From VRUE01 sp963703175 (lineage in GTDB: Bacteria > Actinomycetota > Thermoleophilia > Solirubrobacterales > 70-9), in the NCBI GenBank assembly GCA_963703175.1, contig OY969794.1, forward strand, positions 744,001 through 808,000: 64,000 bases of DNA. The letters run 5' to 3'. This document shows, piece by piece, positions 33,265-41,085 of this stretch (positions within the stretch are counted from its first letter, which is position 1; every line of letters starts with the position of its first letter). Below the pieces are notes generated by a model. The model was not told the origin of the DNA. It worked only from the letters and a program-made list of their open reading frames with translations, and did not search any database. The translations under genes were made by a program, and so were the position numbers.

Positions 33265-34201
33265 CGCTCACGTACTCCTGCGTCCGCTGCTCGCGGGGCG
33301 AGCCGAAGAGGTTGGTCGCGCTGCTGTACTCGACCAGCTCGCCCAAGTACATAAAGGCGACGTGGTCGGCAATCCGGTAGGCCTGCTGCAGGTTGTGGGT
33401 GACGATGACGACGGCGACGTCGTCGCGCAGCTTCACGATCAGGTCCTCGATCACCTGGGTCGACTGCGGATCGAGCGCCGAGCAGGGCTCGTCGAGCAGC
33501 AGCACCTCGGGCTCGGCCGCCAGCGCCCGGGCAATACAGAGCCGCTGCTGCTGGCCGCCGGAAAGCTTCAGCGCCGGATGATCGAGGTTGTCCTTGACCT
33601 CCTCGAAGAGGCCGGCCCGCTCGAGCGCACTGTAGACCTTGGGCTCGAGCGTCTTCTTGCGTGCTCGCCGCGAGCCCTGCTCCCGCAGGACGTAGGCGAT
33701 GTTGTCGAAGACGCTCATCGGGAACGGGTTGGGCTGCTGGAAGACCATCGTCACCCGGCGGCGCAGCAGCGTCGGCTCGATCAGCGTTATGTCGACGTCG
33801 TCGAGCAGGATGCGGCCGCGCAGGGTCGCCGTGCTGGTCAGCTCGGTGAGCCGGTTGAGCGAGCGCAGCAGCGTCGTCTTGCCGCAGCCCGACGGGCCGA
33901 TCATCGACAGCACCTCGCCCTGGCGAACCGGTAGCGAGACCGATTTCACCGCTTCGCGATCAGAGTAGGAGACCGAAACGTCGTCGATCTCCATACGGCG
34001 AATCGAGAACTGCGGGGCGCCGATCGAGCGCCGCGCCCCAGTGAACCCCCCCGGCCGGGACGTGCCGTCGCTAAGAGACCCATACTGGCCTCTAAGCGAC
34101 GGCACGTCCCTTTCGACGGGCGGCGCGACCTGCTGCGCGGCCGCGACGTCCTCCAGCGGCAGCCGCCGGATCGGCGGCGGGGGTGGCGTTACGAGCTCCA
34201 T
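33251..34201 (-). CDS. pstB: Phosphate ABC transporter ATPase PstB with N-terminal extension
   Basis: The product is 316 residues; typical PstB is about 250. Residues 70-316 are canonical: MEIDDVSVSYSDREAVKSVSL, Walker A GPSGCGKTT (near residue 100), LKLSGGQQQRLCIARAL, Walker B VLLLDEPCSALDPQST, and the H-loop VIVTHNLQQAYR. The first 69 residues are a Pro-rich extension; residues 31-48 are encoded by a hairpin repeat at 34057-34110. The ATG at 34201 overlaps pstA by 13 bases and has AAAGGTAGGGG just upstream; the internal ATG at 33994, which would give a normal-sized PstB, has no visible Shine-Dalgarno. Confidence 0.92.
   Translation of the reverse strand: MELVTPPPPPIRRLPLEDVAAAQQVAPPVERDVPSLRGQYGSLSDGTSRPGGFTGARRSIGAPQFSIRRMEIDDVSVSYSDREAVKSVSLPVRQGEVLSMIGPSGCGKTTLLRSLNRLTELTSTATLRGRILLDDVDITLIEPTLLRRRVTMVFQQPNPFPMSVFDNIAYVLREQGSRRARKKTLEPKVYSALERAGLFEEVKDNLDHPALKLSGGQQQRLCIARALAAEPEVLLLDEPCSALDPQSTQVIEDLIVKLRDDVAVVIVTHNLQQAYRIADHVAFMYLGELVEYSSATNLFGSPREQRTQEYVSGAFG
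34057..34110. repeat. ATA-loop hairpin translated in the PstB extension
   Basis: Sixteen-base arms (34057-34072 and 34095-34110) are perfectly complementary, with an inner AGAG/CTCT stem and loop CCCATACTGG. The stem shares the run ACGTGCCGTCGCT with the hairpin at 11707-11754, so the two are copies of one element. Confidence 0.8.
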
Positions 34202-35190
34202 GCCCCTACCTTTCGTGCGCGGCGGTGGACGACATCGACGGCCGCGTTCAGGGCCAGCACCATCAACAGCAGGACAAAGGCCGCCGCGTAGGCTTTCTCC
34301 GGCTGGTTGAGGTTGCCGGTAGGAGATGCCTCGTAGACGAAGTTGGTCAGCGTGGTGCCGGCGCCACGCAGGTAATTGAAGGGAAAGGCAGCGCCTTCGA
34401 CCGGGGCGAAGTTCTGGGTCGCGCCGAGCAGGACGACGATGATCGCCGTGTCGCCGATGATCCGCCCCAGGCCAAGCATCGCGCCAGTGGCGATCTGCGG
34501 GCGGCTGGCGGGGATCAGGATGCGGCGCGTCGTCGCCGCCTTGGTCTTGCCGATCGCGTAGGAGGCCTCGCGCACGTGCCGGGGTATCGAGTTGAGCCCC
34601 TCGCGGGTACTGGCGACGATCAGCGGCAGGGCGACTAATGAGAGCATCGCCGAGGCGGCGAAGAAAGAACGGCCGAAGACGACGCCGTCCGAGGTACGAC
34701 TGAGGAAGCCGAGTGCCGTGCTGGAAAAGATCACCGTGCCGAACAGAGCCAGGACGATCGAGGGGATGCCGGCGATCGCCTCGATCGTCGACTCGGTGAT
34801 CCGGGCGAGGGCGGCGGGACGGCCATACTCGACCAGCCAGACGGCGATCCCGATGCCGATCGGCAGGGCAATCGAGATCCCCATCACGGCGACAACCAGG
34901 GTGCCGAAGAGGGCATCCGAGAAGCCGCCGGATTCGCTTTGGGTGAACCCAGCCGAGGCCGGGGTGACGAGCATCGACGGGCGCAGGTACTTGATCCCCT
35001 GGATCAGCAGGTAGACGGCGATCGCGACGGCGATCGCGCAGAAGAGCAGGCCCAGCGCCCAACAGATCGCCAGACCGATGCGATCGCTGAGCCGCCAGGT
35101 GGCGCTGCCCTCGACCGCGGCCTTGCTGGCCTGCGGCGGGGCTTTGCCCGGCGGCGGTGCGACGGGTGGCGTCGCGACCGGGGCGCCCAT
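34189..35190 (-). CDS. pstA: Phosphate ABC transporter permease PstA
   Basis: The 333-residue protein has a Pro/Ala-rich cytosolic N-terminus (about 1-35) followed by six transmembrane helices. The permease loop reads EASYAIGKTKAATTRRILIPASRPQIATGAMLGLGRIIGDTAI, the standard EAA contact site for PstB. It imports phosphate with PstC, PstB and PstS. The ATG at 35190 overlaps the pstC stop (TGATG), and its stop overlaps the pstB start, so expression is coupled. Confidence 0.93.
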   Translation of the reverse strand: MGAPVATPPVAPPPGKAPPQASKAAVEGSATWRLSDRIGLAICWALGLLFCAIAVAIAVYLLIQGIKYLRPSMLVTPASAGFTQSESGGFSDALFGTLVVAVMGISIALPIGIGIAVWLVEYGRPAALARITESTIEAIAGIPSIVLALFGTVIFSSTALGFLSRTSDGVVFGRSFFAASAMLSLVALPLIVASTREGLNSIPRHVREASYAIGKTKAATTRRILIPASRPQIATGAMLGLGRIIGDTAIIVVLLGATQNFAPVEGAAFPFNYLRGAGTTLTNFVYEASPTGNLNQPEKAYAAAFVLLLMVLALNAAVDVVHRRARKVGAWSS

Positions 35191-36185
35191 CAGGCCGTGG
35201 CCCCGTATTTGCGCATCGCCCGCCGCATCGCCCAGCCGGTCAATGAGAGCATCGCGGCTGAAAAAAGCAGCACGGTGGCGATTGCAAACAGCGTCGCGTT
35301 CGCCGGCGGCGAGCTGAGCTGATCGATGTTCTTGACGATCGTCGGCGCCAGCGGGCGTGAGGGCTCGAAGATGAAGATCAGGCCGTCGGCGGGGTTGGGG
35401 GCGAACCCGACCGAGCCGGAGATCATCGCCAGCATCACCGCCTCGCCGATCGCCCTTGCCACCGCCAGCACCGTGCCGGCGACGATCGCCGGACGGGCCG
35501 TGCGGACGGCGATTTTCCACGTCGTCCGCCAGCGGTTCACGCCCAGGGCCAGGGAGCCCTCCAGCCAACCGGGGCGTACCGCCCGCAGGCCGTCGGAGAA
35601 GATCGAGACCATCAGCGGCGCGATCATCACCGTCAGCACAGTGACCGCGGCGATCAGGCTGTAACCGCTGAGTGAGATCACACCGGCGACCGAGGCCTTC
35701 TGCGGCTCGCTGACCAGGTGGTTGCCGATGAACGGAACCAGGACCAGCACTCCCAGCAGGCCGTAGATCACCGAGGGGACGCTGGCGAGGAAGCGGACGA
35801 CCGGCTGCAGGATGTTGCTCATCCACTCGGGCGCGAACTCGACGATGAAGACAGCGACGAAAAGGGCCGAGAAAAGGGCGATCGCCACCGCACCACCAGT
35901 GATCAAGAGGGTGCTCCAGATCAGCGGCCAGGCGTGGAAGGTGTAGATGTATTCAGCCCCTGCCTGGCCGGAGAGGAAGATCGCATTGAGCTGGTCATCG
36001 ACGTTGCCGCCGGGCCCGAACCAGGCGAGGCCATTGTGGGCAAACGACGGCCACCCTTTGACGAAGACGACTGCGATCATCGCCAGCAGCAGCCCGACAA
36101 CGGCGCAGACCAACGCGCCGAGCATCCGCTCGACGCGCTGGTCCGACCAACGAGGGCCGTAGTCCTCTGAGTAGGACTCCTCCAC
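35190..36185 (-). CDS. pstC: Phosphate ABC transporter permease PstC
   Basis: This 331-residue permease has an N-terminal helix and a large loop (FAHNGLAWFGPGGNVDDQLNAIF), then the six-helix transport core with LASVPSVIYGLLGVLVLVPFIG and an EAA-like loop GSLALGVNRWRTTWKIAVRTARPAIVAGTVLAVARAIGEAVML. It is the normal partner of PstA. It starts with GTG at 36185 directly after the pstS stop (no spacer), so it probably depends on pstS translation. Confidence 0.93.
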   Translation of the reverse strand: MEESYSEDYGPRWSDQRVERMLGALVCAVVGLLLAMIAVVFVKGWPSFAHNGLAWFGPGGNVDDQLNAIFLSGQAGAEYIYTFHAWPLIWSTLLITGGAVAIALFSALFVAVFIVEFAPEWMSNILQPVVRFLASVPSVIYGLLGVLVLVPFIGNHLVSEPQKASVAGVISLSGYSLIAAVTVLTVMIAPLMVSIFSDGLRAVRPGWLEGSLALGVNRWRTTWKIAVRTARPAIVAGTVLAVARAIGEAVMLAMISGSVGFAPNPADGLIFIFEPSRPLAPTIVKNIDQLSSPPANATLFAIATVLLFSAAMLSLTGWAMRRAMRKYGATA

Positions 36186-37010
36186 TTACTTCTTCTTGTT
36201 GAAGGCGGCCACACCGCCGGCTTTGGCGATCACTTCTCCGGCCACCGCGTCCCGCCGTGCCCAGTCGACAAACTTCTGCACAGCCGGGCTTTGGTTGGCG
36301 GTCGGGAGGACAAGGAAGATGTAGCGCGAGAGCGGGTACTTGAGCGGCTCGACGCTGATCTTCGATGGGATGCAGGGGACGCCGTTGACTTTCAGCGCCT
36401 TCTGGCCTTTGCCCTGCCACGCAAGCCCGTCGTAGCCGATTGCGTTGGGGTCTTGCTTGACGGCGTTGACGACGAGGCCGTCGGCGGTCAGCGCGTTGAC
36501 GTTAGACGCCGGCGGTTCGTTGTTGAGCACCGCCTGCAGGAAGAAGTTGTAGGTCCCTCCATTGGTGTCGCGGCCGACCGGGTCGATCGTCGTGTCGAGG
36601 CCGGAACCGGGTATCTGGTTCCAGTTGGTCAGCAGCCCCCGGTAGATGTCGTGGGTCTGCTGGATGCTGATGTTGCTCAGCTTGTTCTTCGGGTTGACGT
36701 CTATACAGAGGCCGTCGAGGTAGAGCTTGACGTAGGTCGTGCCGGCATCGCTGGGGAGTGGCGTGCGGGCCTGCCCGGCGAACTGGCTGGTGCCGTTCTG
36801 GACGTCTTTGACGCCGGCGTTGCCACCGTTGGCGGTGTAGACGAACTTGACCTTCCCTTTGGTCACCTTCGTGTACTGGGCGAAGAGGGCCTGCAGCACG
36901 GGTTGCGCGGCGACCGAGCCCGACCCGATCAGGGTCTGGGCGCCGGCAGACGCCGGCACGGCGAGCCCCAAAAGGGCGATCACCGTTATGGCGAGGGTCT
37001 TGCTTCTCAT
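36186..37010 (-). CDS. pstS: Phosphate-binding protein PstS
   Basis: The 274-residue product has a cleavable signal peptide (AVPASAGAQ) rather than a lipobox. The mature protein shows phosphate-binding-protein features: LIGSGSVAAQPVLQALFAQY, VKFVYTANGGNAGVKDVQNG, GLLTNWNQIPGSG and PVGRDTNGGTYNFF (Arg/Asp/Thr anion site). At 274 residues it is shorter than many PstS. It is the first gene of the eight-gene pst cluster. GGAAG lies about ten bases before the ATG at 37010. No obvious PHO box was recognised upstream; the region 37080-37115 is AT-rich. Confidence 0.92.
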   Translation of the reverse strand: MRSKTLAITVIALLGLAVPASAGAQTLIGSGSVAAQPVLQALFAQYTKVTKGKVKFVYTANGGNAGVKDVQNGTSQFAGQARTPLPSDAGTTYVKLYLDGLCIDVNPKNKLSNISIQQTHDIYRGLLTNWNQIPGSGLDTTIDPVGRDTNGGTYNFFLQAVLNNEPPASNVNALTADGLVVNAVKQDPNAIGYDGLAWQGKGQKALKVNGVPCIPSKISVEPLKYPLSRYIFLVLPTANQSPAVQKFVDWARRDAVAGEVIAKAGGVAAFNKKK

Positions 37011-37146
37011 GCGAATTTGCTTCCTTTCCTGCCGGGTTCTGGAGCTTGTTGAGTGGCTTACTCGACAAGACCCTAGCACCTTCTGTACTTTATTGACCTC
37101 TTTACTAAAGAAGGCCAACCCGGCGGCCCCGAACACGGAGGTTCCA

Positions 37147-37839
37147 TTGCTCAACAGAAGACTGTCCAGGCCACGCACCGCACTCGTAGTAGCCGTAGCT
37201 GCGGCGTTTGCCGCCGCGGTGGCCGTAACCCCGTCATTTGCCGGGACTCAAGAGAAAGCGCCACACCTCTACCTCACTGCGAAGAAGGCAAGTGGGCTGT
37301 ACCTGCGCAAACAAGCCGCCGGAAAACTCTTTCTGAAGAAGAAGGCAGCCGACAACCTGTTCGTGGCGAAGGCCGACGCACCGCTGACGCCGATCGTCGG
37401 GATCGCGGCCGGTACCGCCCCCTTCATCGCCCAGGCGACGACCGCGGGCTACATCCCGACCGCATTCACCTCGTTCGCGACGAAGGGGATAGCGTCGACC
37501 GTGATCACCTTCTCCGGGACGGCGACCTGCCTCGCGGACAAACCGGTATCCGAACTCGCCTGCCCGATCCAGATCCTGGTCGACGGGCAGTCGACGGGGA
37601 AAGTCAACTTCGCCCCGGCGACCCCGAGCAGCGAAACGACCAAAGCCGCGCCCCTCGTCCACACGGTGACGCAGACGACGGTGCTCGGCAAAGGCGGCCA
37701 CACGGTCGCAATCCAGTACGCCGGCGCCGCGAAAGTCGCCTTCATACTGAAAAGCTGGAACCTGGCGGTGCAGGCCTATCCGCAGCCTCCCGAAGCTCCG
37801 GAAGCTGCCGAAGCACCTCCGGCGAAAACCGCCGGCTAG
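37147..37839 (+). CDS. Secreted protein with short LYLxKKAA repeats, TTG start
   Basis: The 230-residue product has a signal peptide (AAVAVTPSFAGT) followed by four short repeats, LYLTAKKASG, LYLRKQAAGK, LFLKKKAADN and LFVAKADAP, then a beta-rich domain with two cysteines (TATCLADK...LACPIQI) and a Pro/Ala/Glu-rich tail. I associate the repeat-plus-domain layout with exported actinobacterial proteins of unknown function. The start is TTG at 37147, decided by GGAGG five bases upstream; there is no in-frame ATG or GTG nearby. It is divergent from pstS (136 bases apart) and ends just before a perfect 40-bp palindrome. Confidence 0.75.
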   Translation: MLNRRLSRPRTALVVAVAAAFAAAVAVTPSFAGTQEKAPHLYLTAKKASGLYLRKQAAGKLFLKKKAADNLFVAKADAPLTPIVGIAAGTAPFIAQATTAGYIPTAFTSFATKGIASTVITFSGTATCLADKPVSELACPIQILVDGQSTGKVNFAPATPSSETTKAAPLVHTVTQTTVLGKGGHTVAIQYAGAAKVAFILKSWNLAVQAYPQPPEAPEAAEAPPAKTAG

Positions 37840-37854
37840 CCGGGCCCCGGGTTA

Positions 37855-37894
37855 CTTACGGGCAACACCGGTCATGACCGGTGTTGCCCGTAAG
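37855..37894. terminator. Perfect 40-bp palindrome between convergent genes
   Basis: Bases 37855-37874 are the exact reverse complement of 37875-37894, with no spacer. It lies 15 bases after the stop of the secreted protein gene and 30 bases before the stop of a small gene on the other strand, a natural place for a bidirectional terminator, although no T-runs are present. Confidence 0.65.
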
Positions 37895-37923
37895 GCAGTC
37901 GGCACCGGGCCCCCACCCAGGCT

Positions 37924-38124
37924 TCAGCGGCTGGGTCGAGTCAGGGAGTCGCCGAGGATCAGGCGTGCCCGGTAGTAGAGGGCCTCGTCGACGGAGGACT
38001 GGCCCGGACCCCGCTGGGCGGCGCGGTTCGCACGGTTGGGACCGGTGCCGACCGCGATCTCGTCGCGGACCAGGCCGGCAAGCCGCCCCCTCGAGGTGAA
38101 CTTGGTGGTGCTTTTCGAGCTCAT
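37924..38124 (-). CDS. Small basic protein of unknown function
   Basis: The 66-residue, Arg-rich protein (FTSRGRLAGLVRDEIAVGTG...QSSVDEALYYRARLILGDSL) has no signal peptide or membrane helix. A strong AAAGGAG lies seven bases before the ATG at 38124, and an operator-like palindrome lies 20 bases upstream, so I believe it is a real, regulated gene. It is downstream of cysA on the same strand with 140 bases between. No function is recognised. Confidence 0.65.
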   Translation of the reverse strand: MSSKSTTKFTSRGRLAGLVRDEIAVGTGPNRANRAAQRGPGQSSVDEALYYRARLILGDSLTRPSR

Positions 38125-38143
38125 CGCGTCTCCTTTCTAGAGT

Positions 38144-38166
38144 TTCTTGAGTCTTAAACTCAAGAA
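38144..38166 (-). promoter_or_regulatory. Operator-like palindrome before the small basic gene
   Basis: TTCTTGAGT and ACTCAAGAA are perfect nine-base inverted half sites separated by five bases, 20 bases upstream of the start at 38124. The length and spacing suit a dimeric regulator; an Rrf2-type protein is encoded at 42397-42852, but a link is only a guess. Confidence 0.5.
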
Positions 38167-38264
38167 TAGCAGCACACCGAGCACCTTGCTTCTGCAGCAG
38201 AGTCGATGGCGGCGAATTGGGGCGGAGCGCAACCCGGCAAAGCGCGCCCCGCCCCGTCGCCTCT

Positions 38265-39305
38265 TCAGGCGGCTGCAGTTATTCCTGCGTCGTCGTCGTC
38301 CGCTGCATCATGGGGAGTCGAGGCCCCACTATCGCTGGACGGCGGGACATCACCGCTGAAGCTCTTGAGCTGGCCGGGGCGCAGGTGGACGATCTGACCC
38401 TCGCGCAGCTCGAGCTTCTGCAGCTCGGCGCGGGTCAGCTGCGCCCAGACCTCGGTGCCGTCACCGAGCACGAACTCGACTCGGATCTCGAAGCCGAGGG
38501 CGACGATGCGCTGCACCATCGCCTCCTCGGTCCGCTCGTCGGCGTCGAGCACGACTTCCATGTCGTGCGGCCGCACGAAGTGCTCGCCGAGCCGATTGAC
38601 CTCGCCGACAAAGCTCATCACGAACTCGTTGGCAGGCTGGTCGTAGAGGTCGTCGGCCGTGCCCGACTGCTCGACCCGGCCCTCGTTCATCACGACCAGT
38701 TGCTCGGCGACGTCCATCGCCTCCTCCTGATCGTGGGTGACGAAGATCGTCGTCACATGCATCTCGTCGTGGAGGCGGCGTAGCCAGACCCGCAAGTCCT
38801 TGCGCACCTTGGCATCGAGCGCCCCAAAGGGCTCGTCGAGCAGCAGCACCTGCGGTTCGACCGCGAGCGCCCGCGCCAGCGCCATCCGCTGCCGCTGGCC
38901 CCCGGAGAGCTGGTCGGGGTAGCGCTCAGCGAGGCCGTCGAGCTGGACCAGGCGCAGCAGCTCGTGCACGCGCGTACTGATCTTGGACTTGTCCCACTTG
39001 CGGATCTTGAGGCCGAAGGCGACGTTGCCGAACACGGTCATGTGCTTGAAGGCGGCGTAGTGCTGAAAGACGAAGCCGACCTCGCGCTTCTGCGCTGGCG
39101 TTCCCGTCGCATCCTGACCGTTGATCACCACCTGTCCGGCATCGAGCGTCTCCAGCCCAGCGATCGCCCTCAGCAGGGTCGACTTGCCACTGCCGCTCGG
39201 TCCCAACAGTGCCGTGAGCGAGCCATCGGGCACGTCTATCGATACGTCGTCAAGAGCCTGAAAGTCACCGAAGCGCTTTCGCGCTCCCTCGACTGCGATT
39301 CCCAT
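38265..39305 (-). CDS. cysA: Sulfate/thiosulfate ABC transporter ATPase CysA
   Basis: The 346-residue ATPase has Walker A GPSGSGKST, Q-loop VFQHYAAFKHMTVFGNVAFGL (typical of CysA), signature LSGGQRQRMALARAL, Walker B VLLLDEPFGALD and H-loop VTHDQEEAMDVAE, then a TOBE-like C-terminal domain (FVRPHDMEVVLD). The last 30 residues are acidic and low-complexity. It energises sulfate import with CysT and CysW. The start overlaps the cysW stop (TGATG). A GC-rich inverted repeat near 38218-38257 may end the transcript. Confidence 0.94.
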   Translation of the reverse strand: MGIAVEGARKRFGDFQALDDVSIDVPDGSLTALLGPSGSGKSTLLRAIAGLETLDAGQVVINGQDATGTPAQKREVGFVFQHYAAFKHMTVFGNVAFGLKIRKWDKSKISTRVHELLRLVQLDGLAERYPDQLSGGQRQRMALARALAVEPQVLLLDEPFGALDAKVRKDLRVWLRRLHDEMHVTTIFVTHDQEEAMDVAEQLVVMNEGRVEQSGTADDLYDQPANEFVMSFVGEVNRLGEHFVRPHDMEVVLDADERTEEAMVQRIVALGFEIRVEFVLGDGTEVWAQLTRAELQKLELREGQIVHLRPGQLKSFSGDVPPSSDSGASTPHDAADDDDAGITAAA

Positions 39306-40177
39306 CAGGAGCCCTCCTTTGAATTGGACATTGAGATCGCCGCATCCCCGGCGACCAGGGTCGATCCACTGGAACCGGCCTTGGCTTTGCGGCCGCCGAT
39401 ACTCATCAGCAGCAAGGTGGTCAGGGCGAGCAGAGCGAGCACGATCGCGCCGGCATATGCCGCTTCCTCGTTGAACTGCTCAAACGACTTGGCGACGAAG
39501 AGCGGCAGGGTCTCGGTCTGACCGGAGATCGACCCCGAGACGATCGTCACGGCACCGAACTCGCCGAGAACCCGAGCGGTAGTCAGCACGACCCCGTAGG
39601 CGACGCCCCAGCGGATCGCCGGCAAGGTCACCCGCCAGAAGGTCTGCCAGGCGTTGGCGCCGAGGGTCGAGGCGGCCTGCTCCTGCTCGTTGCCGATCTC
39701 CTGTAGGACCGGAACGGTCTCGCGCACGACGAAGGGCAGCGAGACGAAGATGCTGGCGAGAATCATCCCCGGAGTCGAGAAGAGGACCTTGATGCCCCAT
39801 TCGGAGAGGGTCGGGCCGAACCAGCCCTCGTTGCCATAGAGGAGGAACAGCGAGAGACCGATCACGATCGGCGAGATCGCGAAGGGCAGATTGATAATCC
39901 CGTCGATCAGCGCGTTGCCCTTCCATTTGTGACGGACGAGAAGCAGCGCGCAGCCGACGCCGAAGATCGTGTTGAGCGGGACGGCGACAGCAACCATCAG
40001 CAGCGTCAGCCAGATCGCGTGCAGCGCGTCGGGCGAGGTCATCGCGTCGATTGGGGGTCCGAGCCCGTGCTCGAAGGTCTTGTAAAAGATCATCCCGACC
40101 GGGGCGAGCAGGAGCAGGCCGAGGTAGCCAAAGGCGAGCGTGCGCAGACCCCACTTCGCGGCCGGGCGGGCGGTCAT
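39305..40177 (-). CDS. cysW: Sulfate ABC transporter permease CysW
   Basis: The 290-residue permease has six transmembrane helices and the CysW features NTIFGVGCALLLVRHKWKGNALIDGIINLPFAISPIVIG and the EAA loop QEQAASTLGANAWQTFWRVTLPAIRWGVAYG. It overlaps cysT by four bases upstream (ATGA) and cysA downstream. It pairs with CysT in the membrane. Confidence 0.93.
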   Translation of the reverse strand: MTARPAAKWGLRTLAFGYLGLLLLAPVGMIFYKTFEHGLGPPIDAMTSPDALHAIWLTLLMVAVAVPLNTIFGVGCALLLVRHKWKGNALIDGIINLPFAISPIVIGLSLFLLYGNEGWFGPTLSEWGIKVLFSTPGMILASIFVSLPFVVRETVPVLQEIGNEQEQAASTLGANAWQTFWRVTLPAIRWGVAYGVVLTTARVLGEFGAVTIVSGSISGQTETLPLFVAKSFEQFNEEAAYAGAIVLALLALTTLLLMSIGGRKAKAGSSGSTLVAGDAAISMSNSKEGS

Positions 40178-41073
40178 CCGCTAACACTTCCCGCGCGGCC
40201 GACTATCCGCTTGATCGCTCGGGGGAGAACTCCCTGCTTGTCGCCGTGAGCACCGGACCGGGCAAAGAGGCTGACCGCGATCAGCAGCGCCAGCGAGATC
40301 GCAAGCAGAACGACCGAGACCGCCGAGGCACCGGAGACGTTGCCGGACTCGATCTGGCTGCGGATGAAGACCGAGGAGACCTCGGTCTTGAAAGGGATGT
40401 TGCCCGAGATCAGGATCAGCGAGCCGTACTCGCCCAGCGCTCGCGCGAAGGCGAGCAACACGCCGGCGAGGATGCCGGGTAGCAGGTTGGGGAAGATGAT
40501 CCGGCGGAAGACGGTGAGGCCACTTGCGCCAAGCGAGGTCGCCGCCTCCTCCATCTGCTGGTCCATCTCCATCAGCAGCGGCTGCACCGCGCGGGTGACG
40601 AAGGGCAGCGTGATGAAGCAGAGCGCGACGATGATCGCGGCCCGGGTGAAGGCGATATTGAGGCCGAACGGGCTTTCGGACCCGTAAAGGGTCAGCAGGG
40701 TGAGGCCGGCGACGATCGTCGGCAGCGCGAAGGGCAGATCGATCAGAGCGTTGACGGCGCCCTTGCCGGGGAACTCGTCGCGGACGAGGACCCAGGCTAT
40801 GACCGTGCCGAAGAAGGCGTTGATCGCTACGACGATCAACGAGCTGACCACCGTCAGCTTCAGCGCTGCGATCGACTCGGCGCCGGTGACCGAGTCCCAA
40901 AAGGCGCCGAAACCGCCACTGAGCGATTCGTCGAGCACCGCGGCAAGCGGCAGCATCACGATCAGCGACAAGTAGAGAACGACCATTCCCCTGCCGAGGC
41001 CGACACCGACCCCGGGCAGGCGGATGCCTGCCCGGGGTGGCGCGGTGGAGATGGTTGCCGGGTGACCCTCCAT
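40174..41073 (-). CDS. cysT: Sulfate ABC transporter permease CysT
   Basis: The 299-residue permease has six transmembrane helices, the CysT motif FFGTVIAWVLVRDEFPGKGAVNALIDLPFALPTIVAGLTL and the EAA loop EEAATSLGASGLTVFRRIIFPNLLPGI. Residues 12-22 (PPRAGIRLPGV region) are encoded by a 30-bp palindrome at 41009-41038 that sits just inside the gene. It starts 12 bases after the binding protein gene. Confidence 0.93.
   Translation of the reverse strand: MEGHPATISTAPPRAGIRLPGVGVGLGRGMVVLYLSLIVMLPLAAVLDESLSGGFGAFWDSVTGAESIAALKLTVVSSLIVVAINAFFGTVIAWVLVRDEFPGKGAVNALIDLPFALPTIVAGLTLLTLYGSESPFGLNIAFTRAAIIVALCFITLPFVTRAVQPLLMEMDQQMEEAATSLGASGLTVFRRIIFPNLLPGILAGVLLAFARALGEYGSLILISGNIPFKTEVSSVFIRSQIESGNVSGASAVSVVLLAISLALLIAVSLFARSGAHGDKQGVLPRAIKRIVGRAGSVSG
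41009..41038. repeat. Hairpin translated near the CysT N-terminus
   Basis: Thirteen-base arms around GGAT, perfectly complementary, GC-rich. Another case of a palindrome at a gene junction that is read in frame as part of a protein end. Its loop does not match the ATA type. Confidence 0.6.
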
Positions 41074-41085
41074 ACTTCCTCGCGG

